From Methylococcaceae bacterium (GTDB lineage: Bacteria; Pseudomonadota; Gammaproteobacteria; Methylococcales; Methylomonadaceae): DNA of 39,531 nt. The notes under the pieces were generated by a model. That model saw only the letters and a list, made by a program, of their open reading frames with translations. It was not told the DNA's origin and made no database searches. This document shows positions 1-9,293 of the stretch, one piece after another. The translations under genes were made by a program, and so were the position numbers. Each line of letters starts with the position of its first letter. Position 1 is the first letter of the stretch. Location of the stretch: positions 1-39,531 of the forward strand of contig DAOUSK010000009.1 in NCBI GenBank assembly GCA_030627265.1. The letters are read 5' to 3'.

Positions 1-154
1 GATTAAAGATAAAACCTTACATATACAAGCAGGGGCAGGCATTGTTTATGACTCTGTACCAAGAAATGAATGGGATGAAACCATGAACAAAGGACGCGCT
101 GTTTTCCGTGCTGTTGCAATGGCAGAAGCTGGGCTAGACGGAGATCGCTCATGA
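1..154 (+). CDS. trpE: Anthranilate synthase component I, C-terminal end (partial)
   Basis: The window opens inside this gene; the reading frame begins at base 2 and ends at the TGA at 152-154. The 50 visible residues include [16 protein letters not shown], the conserved C-terminal part of the chorismate-binding fold of TrpE/PabB enzymes. TrpE converts chorismate to anthranilate using ammonia supplied by the TrpG subunit. The stop overlaps the trpG start by four bases (ATGA), which implies translational coupling. The short piece alone cannot separate TrpE from PabB, but the trpG-trpD-trpC genes downstream favour TrpE. Confidence 0.88.
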   Translation, partial: IKDKTLHIQAGAGIVYDSVPRNEWDETMNKGRAVFRAVAMAEAGLDGDRS

Positions 155-741
155 GCGCATGTAAAGTCCTAATGGTCGATAACTATGATTCTTTCACTTA
201 TAACTTAGTGCAGTATTTTGGCGAGCTCGGGGCTGAAGTAACTGTTATGCGTAACGATGAATGTAGCATTGCCGATATTGAGCAGTTTAATCCTGATAAA
301 ATTGTTATTTCTCCAGGGCCGTGTACCCCCAAAGAAGCGGGCATTTCGGTAGAAACTATTTTACATTTCGCTGGTAAAAAACCCATTTTGGGGGTTTGTT
401 TAGGGCATCAAAGTATTGGTCATGCTTTTGGGGGCAATATTATCCATGCCAAACAAATTATGCACGGTAAAGTATCGCCTGTTTTCCATCAAGACCAAGG
501 TGTTTTTAAAGACTTAAACAACCCTTTTACGGCAACGCGTTACCACTCATTAGTCATCGACCAAGCAACTTTACCTGATTGTTTAGAAATCACCGCTTGG
601 ACGCAAGATGAACAAGGCAATCTCGATGAAATCATGGGCGTTCGTCATAAAACACTGGATATCGAAGGGGTGCAATTCCACCCTGAGTCTATTTTGACTG
701 AACATGGGCATGATTTATTACGCAATTTTTTAGAGCGTTAA
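151..741 (+). CDS. trpG: Anthranilate synthase component II (glutamine amidotransferase)
   Basis: A class I glutamine amidotransferase of 196 residues, the normal length for TrpG/PabA. It hydrolyses glutamine and passes ammonia to TrpE for anthranilate synthesis. The nucleophile is Cys83 in GVCLGHQ, and the other triad residues are His177 and Glu179 in FHPES. The oxyanion motif SPGPCTP is at 54-60, and the N-terminal DNYDSFTYN is typical of the family. The start overlaps the trpE stop. A single copy often serves both tryptophan and folate synthesis, so a PabA role is also possible. Confidence 0.96.
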   Translation: MSACKVLMVDNYDSFTYNLVQYFGELGAEVTVMRNDECSIADIEQFNPDKIVISPGPCTPKEAGISVETILHFAGKKPILGVCLGHQSIGHAFGGNIIHAKQIMHGKVSPVFHQDQGVFKDLNNPFTATRYHSLVIDQATLPDCLEITAWTQDEQGNLDEIMGVRHKTLDIEGVQFHPESILTEHGHDLLRNFLER

Positions 742-765
742 ACACCCTTTTTATTCAGCTTTTAC

Positions 766-869
766 GTAGGATGGGTAGAGCACTCCTTGCGAACCCCATC
801 ATTTCATTTAGAATTGATGGGGTTCACTACACAGCTAAAAAGCCAGCTGTTACGTTCTACCCATCCTAC
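766..869. repeat. Palindromic MITE-like repeat, family A, copy 1
   Basis: This 104-bp palindromic element fills the trpG-trpD gap. Its terminal arms are 13-bp perfect inverted repeats, gtaggatgggtag at 766-778 and ctacccatcctac at 857-869. Internal arms (gaaccccatc and gatggggttc) are also complementary. Related copies lie at 14203-14240 and 30345-30430. It carries no coding sequence and could form a large hairpin in the trp transcript. Confidence 0.8.
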
Positions 870-914
870 AAAAACGTTACGCAGCACTTTCCCCTAAACA
901 AAGCTTAAATACTC

Positions 915-1931
915 ATGAACATACAATCTGCACTACAAGCCGTTTTGGAACAAAAAGATTTAAGCCGTAATGATATGCGCGATGTGATACGCAGTATCTT
1001 AGCGGGCGAAACAACACCCGCTCAAATTGCAGGTTTTTTAATTGCTTTACGCTGTAAAGGTGAGTCAGTCGATGAACTCATCGCAGCAACAGAGGTGATG
1101 CGCGAATTGGTTAATCCTGTGCCTATTACCGGTAAGCATATTATTGATACCTGTGGCACAGGCGGTGATGGCGCAAATACATTTAACATATCAACAACCT
1201 GTGCTTTTGTTGTTGCAGCAGCAGGCGGTACCGTGGCTAAACATGGCAACCGCTCTGTTTCCAGCAGCTCCGGCAGCGCGGATGTTTTAGAAGCCGCTGG
1301 CGTGGATTTAAACCTCTCTGCTGAACAAGTGGTGCAATGTGTTAATGACATTGGTGTCGGTTTCTTATTTGCCCAAAAACATCACGGTGCAATGAAACAT
1401 GTGGCCGCCCCACGTAAAGAAATGGGCGTGCGCACACTGTTTAATTTATTAGGCCCTTTAGCTAATCCCGCAGGCGCAAAAAATCAGCTTATCGGTGTTT
1501 TTGACCAACACTGGTTAATGCCGCTTGCTGAAACACTCAAAACATTAGGCAGTGAACATGTGCTGATTGTAAATGCTGACGATGGCTTAGATGAACTCAG
1601 TATTGCCTGTGAATCTAGCGTGGTTGAATTAAAACAGGGCGAACTTTCTAGCTATCGCATTAGCCCTGAACAATTTGGCTTAAAACGATCAGATTTATCA
1701 AGCTTAGCGGTTAACAACGCTCAAGATAGCTTACAAATACTTTGCTCTGTTTTAGATAATCAAACCGGGCCTGCTTTAGATATTGTCGTGCTTAACGCTG
1801 GCGCTGCTATTTATGCCGCAGATCTTGTTGATACATTTGCAGCAGGCATTCTAAAAGCACAAGAAGTGATTGCTTCGGGTGCTGCAAAAGAAAAATTTCA
1901 AGCGCTTATTAATTTTAAAGCGCATTCATAA
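915..1931 (+). CDS. trpD: Anthranilate phosphoribosyltransferase
   Basis: A protein of 338 residues that transfers phosphoribose from PRPP to anthranilate, the second step of tryptophan synthesis. The PRPP-binding glycine loop GTGGDG is at residues 81-86, followed by NIST at 91-94. The anthranilate/Mg region KHGNRSVSS is at 109-117. The N-terminal helical domain and the C-terminal alpha/beta domain are both complete. It lies 173 bp after trpG, with a palindromic repeat between, and 15 bp before trpC. No strong ribosome-binding site precedes the ATG. Confidence 0.96.
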   Translation: MNIQSALQAVLEQKDLSRNDMRDVIRSILAGETTPAQIAGFLIALRCKGESVDELIAATEVMRELVNPVPITGKHIIDTCGTGGDGANTFNISTTCAFVVAAAGGTVAKHGNRSVSSSSGSADVLEAAGVDLNLSAEQVVQCVNDIGVGFLFAQKHHGAMKHVAAPRKEMGVRTLFNLLGPLANPAGAKNQLIGVFDQHWLMPLAETLKTLGSEHVLIVNADDGLDELSIACESSVVELKQGELSSYRISPEQFGLKRSDLSSLAVNNAQDSLQILCSVLDNQTGPALDIVVLNAGAAIYAADLVDTFAAGILKAQEVIASGAAKEKFQALINFKAHS

Positions 1932-1946
1932 CTAACCTAGACTCTT

Positions 1947-2747
1947 ATGACTGATACCCCAGATATTTTAAAAAAAATCCTCGCTAAAAAAGAAGAAGAA
2001 GTTGCTAAGCGTAAACTGCGCATGTCCATTGCTGACCTCGCTGGAATTATTAGCGACACAGAATCTCCTCGTGGATTTGCTGTTGCTTTACAAGAAAAGG
2101 CGATCAGTAAAAAACCCGCGATTATTGCTGAGATTAAAAAAGCATCACCGAGTAAAGGAATTATTCGTGAAAATTTCAAGCCCACTGAAATCGCTTTAGA
2201 TTATGCAATGAACGGCGCAACCTGCCTTTCTGTCTTAACGGATAAAGAGTTTTTTCAAGGCGGCGAAGCTAATCTACAGATGGCTCGTCAATCATGCCCT
2301 CTTCCCGTTTTACGCAAAGATTTCATGATAGACCCTTACCAAATTCACGAATCTCGTGCCTTAGGTTCTGACGCTATTTTATTAATTGTTGCTGCCCTAT
2401 CTGATACACAAATGCATGAGCTTGCAGCAACCACGAAAGAACTGGGGATGGATATTTTAGTCGAAGTGCATAATGCAGCAGAAATGGAGCGTGCCTTAAC
2501 ATTAGACACACCATTAATCGGCATTAATAACCGTGACTTACGCAGCTTTGACACTTCACTGCAAACCACTTTAGATTTAAAAGCAATGGTTCCTTCTGAT
2601 CGTTTAGTGATTACTGAAAGTGGCATTCATACTCAAGAAGATGTGCAATTAATGCTAGATAATGAAGTTTACGCTTTCTTAGTGGGTGAAGCTTTTATGC
2701 GTGTTGAAAAATCAGGCGCAAAAATGCGTGAGTTATTTAGTTTATAA
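1947..2747 (+). CDS. trpC: Indole-3-glycerol phosphate synthase
   Basis: A monofunctional TIM-barrel enzyme of 266 residues that cyclises CdRP to indole-3-glycerol phosphate. Seen motifs are [13 protein letters not shown] (catalytic Lys on strand 1), VLRKDF with the second catalytic Lys, [14 protein letters not shown], and VITESGI near the phosphate site. There is no fused TrpF domain, unlike the E. coli bifunctional protein. It is the last gene of the trpE-G-D-C run, and trpF, trpB and trpA are not in the window. Confidence 0.96.
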   Translation: MTDTPDILKKILAKKEEEVAKRKLRMSIADLAGIISDTESPRGFAVALQEKAISKKPAIIAEIKKASPSKGIIRENFKPTEIALDYAMNGATCLSVLTDKEFFQGGEANLQMARQSCPLPVLRKDFMIDPYQIHESRALGSDAILLIVAALSDTQMHELAATTKELGMDILVEVHNAAEMERALTLDTPLIGINNRDLRSFDTSLQTTLDLKAMVPSDRLVITESGIHTQEDVQLMLDNEVYAFLVGEAFMRVEKSGAKMRELFSL

Positions 2748-2786
2748 ACCCCATCTACTTTTATAGTTCCCATGCCCCAACGTCAC

Positions 2787-2900
2787 TGCCATTAAGTTAA
2801 AAATAAGACATCATGGTACGCTGGCTTCAGCCTGCTTTCTAACTGAAAATAGCAGGCTGAAGCCAGCGTACCAGAACAAATCCCCCTTAACTTAATGGTA
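2787..2900. repeat. Palindromic MITE-like repeat, family B, copy 1
   Basis: A 114-bp nested palindrome between trpC and nth. The outer ends are 14-bp inverted repeats with one mismatch (tgccattaagttaa at 2787-2800, ttaacttaatggta at 2887-2900). The inner arms are a perfect 23-bp inverted repeat at 2814-2836 and 2851-2873, separated by a 14-nt loop. A second, nearly identical copy lies at 10202-10318. No target-site duplication is obvious and no protein is encoded. In RNA it would form a very stable hairpin and could end or stabilise the trp transcript. Confidence 0.85.
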
Positions 2901-2953
2901 ATGATGTTCCGATTTGGGGACGATAAATATCTAACGCCACCCTACAAGCTTAA

Positions 2954-3592
2954 ATGAACAAAGAAAAGCGCCTCGCTATATTTTCACGCCTTGCAGAAGC
3001 TATTCCCGAACCTGTAACAGAGCTTAATTACCACAGCACCTTTGAGTTATTAATTGCCGTAGTATTATCTGCTCAGTCAACCGATAAAGGCGTTAACAAA
3101 GCAACCGCTAAGTTATTCCCTGTTGCCAACACGCCACAAGCTATTTTCGATTTAGGTGAGGCTGGTCTAAAAGATTATATTAAAACCATCGGCCTCTATA
3201 ATACGAAAGGCGCGAATATTATTAAATTATGCCGCAGGTTATTAGATCATTTTAATGGCATCGTCCCGCAAACACGTGAAGAATTAGAATCGTTAGCAGG
3301 TGTGGGTAGAAAGACAGCCAATGTCATCTTAAATACCGCTTTTGGGCAGCCAGTGATGGCAGTAGATACGCATATTTTCAGGGTTTCTAACCGTACAAAA
3401 ATTGCCAGCGGGAAAAATGTTCTGGAAGTTGAAGACAAGCTAGTTAAGCATGTTCCCAAGCAATATATGCTTGATGCACATCATTTATTGATTTTACACG
3501 GACGCTATACTTGTATTGCAAGAAAGCCGCGCTGTGGTAGCTGTGTCATTGAAGATTTGTGTGAGTTTAAGAAAAAGGTTTACGCTGATTAG
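2954..3592 (+). CDS. nth: Endonuclease III (base-excision DNA glycosylase/AP lyase)
   Basis: A protein of 212 residues that removes oxidised pyrimidines and cleaves the resulting abasic site. The helix-hairpin-helix is LAGVGRKTANVIL, with the catalytic Lys at 120, and the catalytic Asp138 lies in VDTHIFRVSNR. The four cysteines of the [4Fe-4S] cluster are at 187, 194, 197 and 203 (C-x6-C-x2-C-x5-C). All of these positions match the E. coli enzyme. It stands alone between a palindromic repeat and a gene-poor stretch. Confidence 0.97.
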   Translation: MNKEKRLAIFSRLAEAIPEPVTELNYHSTFELLIAVVLSAQSTDKGVNKATAKLFPVANTPQAIFDLGEAGLKDYIKTIGLYNTKGANIIKLCRRLLDHFNGIVPQTREELESLAGVGRKTANVILNTAFGQPVMAVDTHIFRVSNRTKIASGKNVLEVEDKLVKHVPKQYMLDAHHLLILHGRYTCIARKPRCGSCVIEDLCEFKKKVYAD

Positions 3593-3597
3593 CTTTG

Positions 3598-3717
3598 CTA
3601 TAAAATACCCCTCAAAACCGAATGGGAGCACAATACATGAGCATAGTTAATATATCTTTTTTGTAGCTTCAGGAGATATAACCGAGGGACAAAATGTTCA
3701 TTTTTCTTTCTTGCCAT
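3598..3717 (-). pseudogene. Possible remnant of a DUF4238-type gene
   Basis: This short minus-strand reading frame of 39 codons begins at 3717. Its first residues, ARKKNEHFVPRLYL, closely resemble the usual N-terminus of DUF4238 proteins (KKxHFVPxFYL). After about 16 residues the resemblance is lost and the frame stops, whereas the family normally runs to several hundred residues. The likeness is from memory of the family pattern, not from an alignment. No ribosome-binding site is seen. It is probably a decayed 5' end, though chance similarity cannot be excluded. Confidence 0.4.
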
Positions 3718-3895
3718 TACAAACAGGGCAATGCTATTTCTGATAAGGATTCAGTCTCTACTGCCAATTCTTCATCTGATAAATTATTCATATCATCCGC
3801 CTATAATTGGATAGTCTTCTATTAAAGAATACACCCAAAATATACTCGACTACATAGAAAATTAAAACAACCACTAATAAAATGGCGCTAATGCC
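3718..3895. other. Intergenic stretch with no recognised gene
   Basis: The gap from nth to the CcbP-like gene (3593-3960) is 368 bp. Apart from the DUF4238-like scrap at its left and the palindrome at its right, only very short frames are present. One is a 42-codon plus-strand frame from 3694 with no family signature or ribosome-binding site. The region looks like decayed sequence. Confidence 0.5.
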
Positions 3896-3956
3896 GTAGA
3901 GCGAACGTCAGTCCGCTTGCCTTGAACTGCTATTAGCAGACTAAAATTCACTCTGC
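3896..3956. repeat. Degenerate palindromic repeat
   Basis: Two 22-nt arms at 3896-3917 and 3935-3956 are complementary at 16 of 22 positions around a 17-nt loop. The element sits just beyond the stop of the CcbP-like gene on the minus strand. It does not match the other palindrome families in the window. It may be an old REP-type element and may also act as a transcript end. Confidence 0.5.
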
Positions 3957-3960
3957 AGAG

Positions 3961-4320
3961 TTACAAATTTATATAGTATTTCCAGTCTGCGACTGCTTGC
4001 TCTGTTTTTTCATTAGCCGCTACAACCTTCAAGTCAGCTAAAGGAACTTCATAAATAACATTACCTACTTCTGCTTCTACCATGGCTATAAAATGTTCAA
4101 AATCGTCTTCGCTATCATATTCTGAGTTCATCAGATCAAGCACGGTAATAAGGGTATTGGGAGCAATAGATAACTTCGAGTCTCCGATGTATTCGGCCGT
4201 AAAAGGGCAGCTAATATTATCGACTAAATAGAGCGTCCAGCCTTGTCCTTGCTCATATTCATCGTAGCAATTTGCAAGTATTTTATAATTAATTCTATAT
4301 TGGTGATTGCTATCAATCAT
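3961..4320 (-). CDS. CcbP-like calcium-binding-type protein
   Basis: A cytoplasmic protein of 119 residues with no signal peptide. The central and C-terminal pattern resembles the small acidic calcium-binding protein CcbP of cyanobacteria. The shared features are GWTLYLVDNISCPFTAEYI (about 27-45), an acidic block EYDSEDDFEHF (about 87-97) followed by a strand ending in VPLADL, and a final EQAVADWKYYI. In CcbP the acidic residues bind calcium. The role here is unknown. It lies downstream of the chemotaxis receptor on the same strand, but a likely terminator separates them. Confidence 0.6.
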   Translation of the reverse strand: MIDSNHQYRINYKILANCYDEYEQGQGWTLYLVDNISCPFTAEYIGDSKLSIAPNTLITVLDLMNSEYDSEDDFEHFIAMVEAEVGNVIYEVPLADLKVVAANEKTEQAVADWKYYINL

Positions 4321-4444
4321 AAAAATTTTAAAAGAAAAAGTAAGGGTACGTTTTTCATTATCACATCATTCTCTTTATTTTACGGTTTGCTTAACTGATA
4401 CATTAAACATCAGTTTATACACAAAAAAATCAGTACCTACAGGC

Positions 4445-4482
4445 AAAAAAATAGCCCACTCACAATCAGTAAGCAGGCTATT
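4445..4482 (-). terminator. Rho-independent terminator of the chemotaxis receptor gene
   Basis: Read on the minus strand, a hairpin with arms aatagcc and ggctatt, extended inward by weaker pairs, is followed by a run of seven T (4451-4445). It lies about 25 bases after the receptor gene stop at 4508, the expected position. Confidence 0.75.
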
Positions 4483-4507
4483 CTTAAGGCGATTATTATT
4501 GAATCAG

Positions 4508-6526
4508 TTACACTTTAAATCGTGAAATTAGAGACTGCAAGTCAGTCGCTAAATTTGATAAATTATCACTGCTAGCATTGACTTGCTCTGAACCATGTGA
4601 AGTCTCGCCTGTAATTTGGCTGATTTGCTCAATGCTTTGGCTAATATTTGCAGCGACTGCCGCTTGCTGCTCAGAAGCACTCGCAATTTGCGTACACATA
4701 CTATCGATTTCCGTTACCGCAGCAATAATCTGCTCTAAAAATTCATTTTCTTTGCCTGTCTCTACCTGAGATTTCTGTGTTCTTTCATGGCTCACCTGCA
4801 TAACACCGGCTGCTTTTTTTGTTCCTTTTTGTAACAACTCAATCATGCTTTCAATTTCTGTTGTCGAGTCTTGCGTTCTGCTTGCTAGGGTGCGCACTTC
4901 ATCAGCAACAACTGCAAAACCACGACCATACTCTCCTGCTCGCGCTGCTTCAATGGCTGCATTTAAAGCTAATAGATTAGTCTGGTCGGCAATACTCTTA
5001 ATAACATCTAAAACAGAGCCTATTTTTTCCCCATCAGATTCTAACTCTCCCACGACACTCATTGCTAAACCAATTTCTTCCGATAATGATGCAGAAGCGG
5101 ATGCTGAGTTGCTAACGATACCTTTACCACCCGCTGCTTCATAATGGGCACTTTGTGTTGCTGCAGCCGTTGCCGCTGCATTACTAGCTACTTCTTGTAC
5201 TGATGCCGCCATCTCAACCATCGCTACCGCCACTTGATCGACTTCAATTTGTTGCGTTTGTACGCCCTCATTTGTTTTAGTGCTAATGGTTGATAACTCT
5301 TGAGCACTTGAAGCGAGTTGTGCAATGGAACTATCTAATTGGCGCATAACATCTGAAAACTGCTCCGCCATTGAATTAAATGAATTGGCAACATCAAGAA
5401 ATTCATCTCTATTCGCAACCCTAATGCGCGCTCGTAAATCACCTCGTGCTAATTTCCCTGAAGCACCTTTAATCGCTAATATAGCCGTTTCTAATGAAAC
5501 ATAAAATCCGGCAAACAGGTATAAAGCAATACAAGTAAAAAACAGACCAAGAGCCCCTAAGCTTATCATTTTACTAGTTAACCGCTCTTCTCGTTGCTCT
5601 AGCAATACTTTCAACTCTAGCATCAAACGATCCATCAACTTAAAATTTGTCTGGATAACAGCCGTTCCTTTAGAGAAAACTTGCTTAGAAGTGACCACCA
5701 TTGTGCTTGCTTCTAAAACTGTAGACTCCAAATAAGCAAGGTATCCTTCCGACTGCGAAATAGCTTGGCTCATATTTCCTTGCAGTAATCCCCCTAGTTC
5801 AGGGTTACTTTTTACAATCACTTTTTTACTTCTTTTTAAAGCATTGGTACTTTTTTGTACGGCTGCCAATAAGCTAGCTAATTTAATACTTTCTTCGGTG
5901 CTAACCGTGCCTCTAACCGCTAAACCGGAAGCCATTCCTCGCGCCTGGCCTAAGTTTTCTACAATTTGAGGTAATGAATTAACCACAGAAGCAGCAATAT
6001 AAAAGCTTTCTAACTCTGGATCCATCGTTAAACCAGAATTATCACTAATATCAGAAATTAAAGTTAAAACCTGGGCAATTAATCGTGTATGCCTAGCAAA
6101 AATAGTTTTTTGCTCGCCAGCAAAGGCATCATTTTTTAAACCTTGCCAAGTTGTCTTAATGCCTTGCCAACCTGCAGTTGCTTCTAACTCAATACCTAAC
6201 TCTGCATTAACCGCATCAATCGCAGCAACATCTTGAGAAATTTGTTGTCGCTTGGTAAGAATTTTAGCTTTTAATTGTTTTGCACCTGATAAATAAGCAT
6301 TGGTCATCCCTCTATGTTCAGGAAAATGCTGAACTAACTGGCGTAGCACAGCAATATAACGAATACCCCGCATCTCTTGTTTATCAAGCTTAATTTCTGA
6401 CCACTGCTGGTTAAAAAACAAGCCTTGAGCCGTCACTAAAGGAATTAAAAAGGCAATCGAGATAATAAGCATCTTTTTAGACATACTTACTTGATTCATG
6501 AGTGCAGGTGCAGGTGCAGTTAACAT
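4508..6526 (-). CDS. Methyl-accepting chemotaxis protein
   Basis: A transmembrane chemoreceptor of 672 residues. The N-terminal anchor is at about 16-36, then an all-helical periplasmic sensor region of some 280 residues, a second membrane helix at about 319-343, a HAMP domain, and the cytoplasmic signalling coiled coil. The conserved tip [20 protein letters not shown] is at about 512-531 and binds CheA/CheW. The sensor region has a [13 protein letters not shown] segment, reminiscent of helical NIT-type sensors; the ligand is unknown. There is no C-terminal CheR/CheB pentapeptide. The chosen ATG has an upstream GAG-containing ribosome-binding site, whereas Met10 and Met15 do not. No che genes are nearby. 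Confidence 0.93.
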   Translation of the reverse strand: MLTAPAPALMNQVSMSKKMLIISIAFLIPLVTAQGLFFNQQWSEIKLDKQEMRGIRYIAVLRQLVQHFPEHRGMTNAYLSGAKQLKAKILTKRQQISQDVAAIDAVNAELGIELEATAGWQGIKTTWQGLKNDAFAGEQKTIFARHTRLIAQVLTLISDISDNSGLTMDPELESFYIAASVVNSLPQIVENLGQARGMASGLAVRGTVSTEESIKLASLLAAVQKSTNALKRSKKVIVKSNPELGGLLQGNMSQAISQSEGYLAYLESTVLEASTMVVTSKQVFSKGTAVIQTNFKLMDRLMLELKVLLEQREERLTSKMISLGALGLFFTCIALYLFAGFYVSLETAILAIKGASGKLARGDLRARIRVANRDEFLDVANSFNSMAEQFSDVMRQLDSSIAQLASSAQELSTISTKTNEGVQTQQIEVDQVAVAMVEMAASVQEVASNAAATAAATQSAHYEAAGGKGIVSNSASASASLSEEIGLAMSVVGELESDGEKIGSVLDVIKSIADQTNLLALNAAIEAARAGEYGRGFAVVADEVRTLASRTQDSTTEIESMIELLQKGTKKAAGVMQVSHERTQKSQVETGKENEFLEQIIAAVTEIDSMCTQIASASEQQAAVAANISQSIEQISQITGETSHGSEQVNASSDNLSNLATDLQSLISRFKV

Positions 6527-6557
6527 AGTAAATCTCGCTTAAAAGTATAAATATAAA

Positions 6558-7406
6558 TTATTCGTGTTGATGATTATGGGCATCCTCTGCAATGCCTTCT
6601 AATTGAATATCATGAGCAACGCCATGTAAGGAAACAATTAAAGTCACCCCTGCCAAAATTAACGCAATTTGTTGTAATGACGTTTTAATATCTGTTTTTT
6701 TATGTAGAGAGGGGATTAAATCTGCAACAGCAATATAAATAAAACTAGATGCCGCCATTGCTAAAAAATAAGGCAAACTATCTTGTAAACCTTCTAAACT
6801 ATAATAAGCTAAAACACCCCCAACGACGGTACTAAGGCTTGCTAATACGTTATACAGCAAAGCTTTTCTTTTAGAAAAGCCACTATGCAATAAAATAGCA
6901 AAATCCCCTACTTCTTGTGGTATTTCATGTGCAGCGACCGCTAAACTGGTCACTATGCCTAACTTAACATCCGTTAAAAACGCGGCAGCAATTAACACAC
7001 CATCGACAAAATTATGCATGCCATCGCCAATTAAAATCATTGTTCCCGCTGATTTATGGCCATGCCCGTGACCATGGCTATTATCTTCTACCTCAACATG
7101 CACTTCACAACTACCCGAATGGCAATGACGCCAAATCAAAAGTTTTTCTAAGACAAAAAACAGCAATAAACCCAACATAATTGCCCCCGATAAGTTTTGA
7201 AACTCTGCGCGGGGAACTTGTTCAAATGCATGAGGAATAAGCCCCCAAAAAGCAACAGCCAATAATGCGCCAATCGCAAAGCTAACACCGTGCGGTAAAA
7301 TTTTGCTACGATTTTTTTCAGATAATAATAAAAAGACAGAGGCTGCCAAGACGCTTAATACTCCGCCTAGCGCAGTAAAAGCAATAATCAATAATAATAA
7401 ATTCAT
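6558..7406 (-). CDS. ZIP-family divalent metal transporter
   Basis: An inner-membrane protein of 282 residues with about eight hydrophobic helices. A histidine-rich cytoplasmic-type loop, HGHGHGHK, sits at 111-118. The metal-site helices follow with HNFVDG at 131-136 and HEIPQEVGDF at 160-169, the paired motif of ZIP carriers that take up zinc, iron or other divalent ions. The substrate cannot be told from sequence. Its stop is 31 bp upstream of the chemoreceptor start on the same strand, so the two may be co-transcribed. A second histidine-rich patch (HNHQHE) ends the protein. Confidence 0.92.
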   Translation of the reverse strand: MNLLLLIIAFTALGGVLSVLAASVFLLLSEKNRSKILPHGVSFAIGALLAVAFWGLIPHAFEQVPRAEFQNLSGAIMLGLLLFFVLEKLLIWRHCHSGSCEVHVEVEDNSHGHGHGHKSAGTMILIGDGMHNFVDGVLIAAAFLTDVKLGIVTSLAVAAHEIPQEVGDFAILLHSGFSKRKALLYNVLASLSTVVGGVLAYYSLEGLQDSLPYFLAMAASSFIYIAVADLIPSLHKKTDIKTSLQQIALILAGVTLIVSLHGVAHDIQLEGIAEDAHNHQHE

Positions 7407-7505
7407 GTAAATAAAAACTTCAAAAATATAAATAAGGGAAAGAGCAAGGGACGAAGGTTTAATAATAGCGATAAGTATGACTCGGGTATTATTGAATTCT
7501 CACTC

Positions 7506-8231
7506 CTAATCTTTCCAAATAAGTGTTGCCATACGACCTGTTTGCCCTTCGCGTCGATAAGAGAAAAACCGCTCTGTCTCCGTTACCGTACAAAAGTTAC
7601 CACCATAAACTTGTTTTACGCCGGCTTTATTTAAAATAAGTCGTGCGATTAAATAAATATCCGCCAAATATTTATTGTTTTTCTGTAAAACGAATGCCTC
7701 AGAAAACAGGACATTTTTATCAACAAAAGCTTGTTTAACTTCCATACCCACCTCAAAACACTGCGGCCCAATTGCCGGCCCCAACCATGCCATTAATTCT
7801 GTGTTAGGTAATGCCGCAATACTGTTTTCCAGTATGCCATTTAATAAGCCCCGCCAACCACCATGGATTGCAGCAACGTATTCACCTTGCGTATCACATA
7901 ATAATATCGGCAAACAATCTGCGGTTAAAACTACACAAACACATTGCTGTTTATCGGTATAACTGGCATCGGCATCAACTAATTCAGTCAATTGATCAGC
8001 ACAAACAATATCAGAGCTATGGGTTTGATTTAACCACTTAGGCTCATTCTTTAGGCTTAATTGCTCTCTTAATTGTTGACGATTGCTGGTCACATGCTCT
8101 AATTGATCCCCCACATGCTCAGCTAAATTAAAACTCTGGTAATCAGCACCACTTACCCCGCCCATTCTAAGCGTTGTTAAGGCATGAATATTAGCGGGGG
8201 CAGGCCAATCAGTCGATATCCAGTGCATCAT
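7506..8231 (-). CDS. pgeF: Multicopper-like purine nucleoside phosphorylase/peptidoglycan editing factor, PgeF/YfiH family
   Basis: A protein of 241 residues of the YfiH/LACC1 family. Its members act as purine nucleoside phosphorylases/deaminases and, in E. coli, limit misincorporation of amino acids into peptidoglycan precursors. The metal ligands are visible as His71 (NQTHSSD), Cys106 (LTADCLPILLCD) and His123 (AIHGGWRG). The start overlaps the end of rluD by 23 bp, reproducing the conserved rluD-yfiH pair. Met1 and Met2 are adjacent, so either could be the start. Confidence 0.93.
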   Translation of the reverse strand: MMHWISTDWPAPANIHALTTLRMGGVSGADYQSFNLAEHVGDQLEHVTSNRQQLREQLSLKNEPKWLNQTHSSDIVCADQLTELVDADASYTDKQQCVCVVLTADCLPILLCDTQGEYVAAIHGGWRGLLNGILENSIAALPNTELMAWLGPAIGPQCFEVGMEVKQAFVDKNVLFSEAFVLQKNNKYLADIYLIARLILNKAGVKQVYGGNFCTVTETERFFSYRREGQTGRMATLIWKD

Positions 8232-9162
8232 TTTGAGCTAAAGCATCAAGTAACTGCTGCATATCTTCAGGAACAGGCAGCTCCCATTCCATATACTCCC
8301 CTGTTCTGGGGTGATCTAAACCAAGCTTTTCTGCGTGTAAGGCTTGGCGCTTAAAACTACGTAAAACCGTTTCTAATTCTGCCCCACAGTCTTTAGGCAT
8401 TTGAAAGCGGCCACCGTACGTAGGATCACCCACTAATGGCATACGCAGATATGCCATATGAACTCTAATTTGATGCGTACGCCCTGTTTCTAATTTCACT
8501 TGAATCAGCGTATTGCGTTTGAATCGATCAAGCACACGGTAATGCGTTATTGCCGTTTTCCCATCATCTCTTACCGTTTGGCGCTTGCGATCTGTTGGGT
8601 GTCGCCCAAGAGGCTCATCAACTGTACCGCCGCCCGTCATACGTCCTATCGTAACTGCCAGATATTCTCTATGAATGGTACGTGCTTGTAATTGTTCAAC
8701 CAAACTATGATGTGCTGCTAAGGTTTTCGCGACCATTAATAAGCCACTGGTATCCTTATCTAATCGATGCACGATACCAGACCGTGGAATACTGGCTGCA
8801 TTGGGTAAATAAAATAATAAGCCATTTTGTAAAGTACCCGTCCAATTTCCTGCGCCGGGGTGTATGACCAGCCCAGCAGGTTTATTAACAATTAAGATGT
8901 CATCATCTTCATAGATAATATCTAAAGGAATATCTTCAGGTAAATACTCTGTTACCTCTTCCTCTTCTGCATCTAAAATAATTGCTTCGCCGCCTTCTAA
9001 GCGGTCTTTTGCCTTAATATTATCCCCATTAACAGAGACGCGCCCTGCTTTAATCCATAACTGGAGTTTATTTCTAGAATAGCCCGGAAACATTTCGACC
9101 AAGACTTGGTCTAATCGCTTTCCTGCTAACTTAAAGGGGACTTCGGCTTCTAATATTGCCAT
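8209..9162 (-). CDS. rluD: Ribosomal large subunit pseudouridine synthase D
   Basis: A protein of 317 residues that makes pseudouridines in helix 69 of 23S rRNA. An N-terminal S4 RNA-binding domain (about 14-75) precedes the RluA-type catalytic domain. The catalytic Asp135 is in HRLDKDTSG (132-140). Further conserved pieces are LIVNKPAGLVIHPG and TGRTHQIRVHM. It is the first gene of the rluD-pgeF operon and is divergent from bamD across a 131-bp gap, the same arrangement as in E. coli. Confidence 0.96.
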   Translation of the reverse strand: MAILEAEVPFKLAGKRLDQVLVEMFPGYSRNKLQLWIKAGRVSVNGDNIKAKDRLEGGEAIILDAEEEEVTEYLPEDIPLDIIYEDDDILIVNKPAGLVIHPGAGNWTGTLQNGLLFYLPNAASIPRSGIVHRLDKDTSGLLMVAKTLAAHHSLVEQLQARTIHREYLAVTIGRMTGGGTVDEPLGRHPTDRKRQTVRDDGKTAITHYRVLDRFKRNTLIQVKLETGRTHQIRVHMAYLRMPLVGDPTYGGRFQMPKDCGAELETVLRSFKRQALHAEKLGLDHPRTGEYMEWELPVPEDMQQLLDALAQNDALDID

Positions 9163-9200
9163 ACAGTAATTCTTTCCTAAATAACGCTTTTATTAAATTC

Positions 9201-9228
9201 TTTACAACTATCGCCTAACAACTATATT
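9201..9228 (+). promoter_or_regulatory. Candidate sigma70 promoter for bamD
   Basis: TTTACA at 9201-9206 and TATATT at 9223-9228, separated by 16 bp, each differ from the consensus at one position. The pair lies 65 bp upstream of the bamD ATG in the gap between divergent genes. Confidence 0.5.
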
Positions 9229-9293
9229 TATCTCTATGAAATTATTTTACAATAAAGAAAAAGTTATCAATCTTACAACGTGTTGTTGCTACC

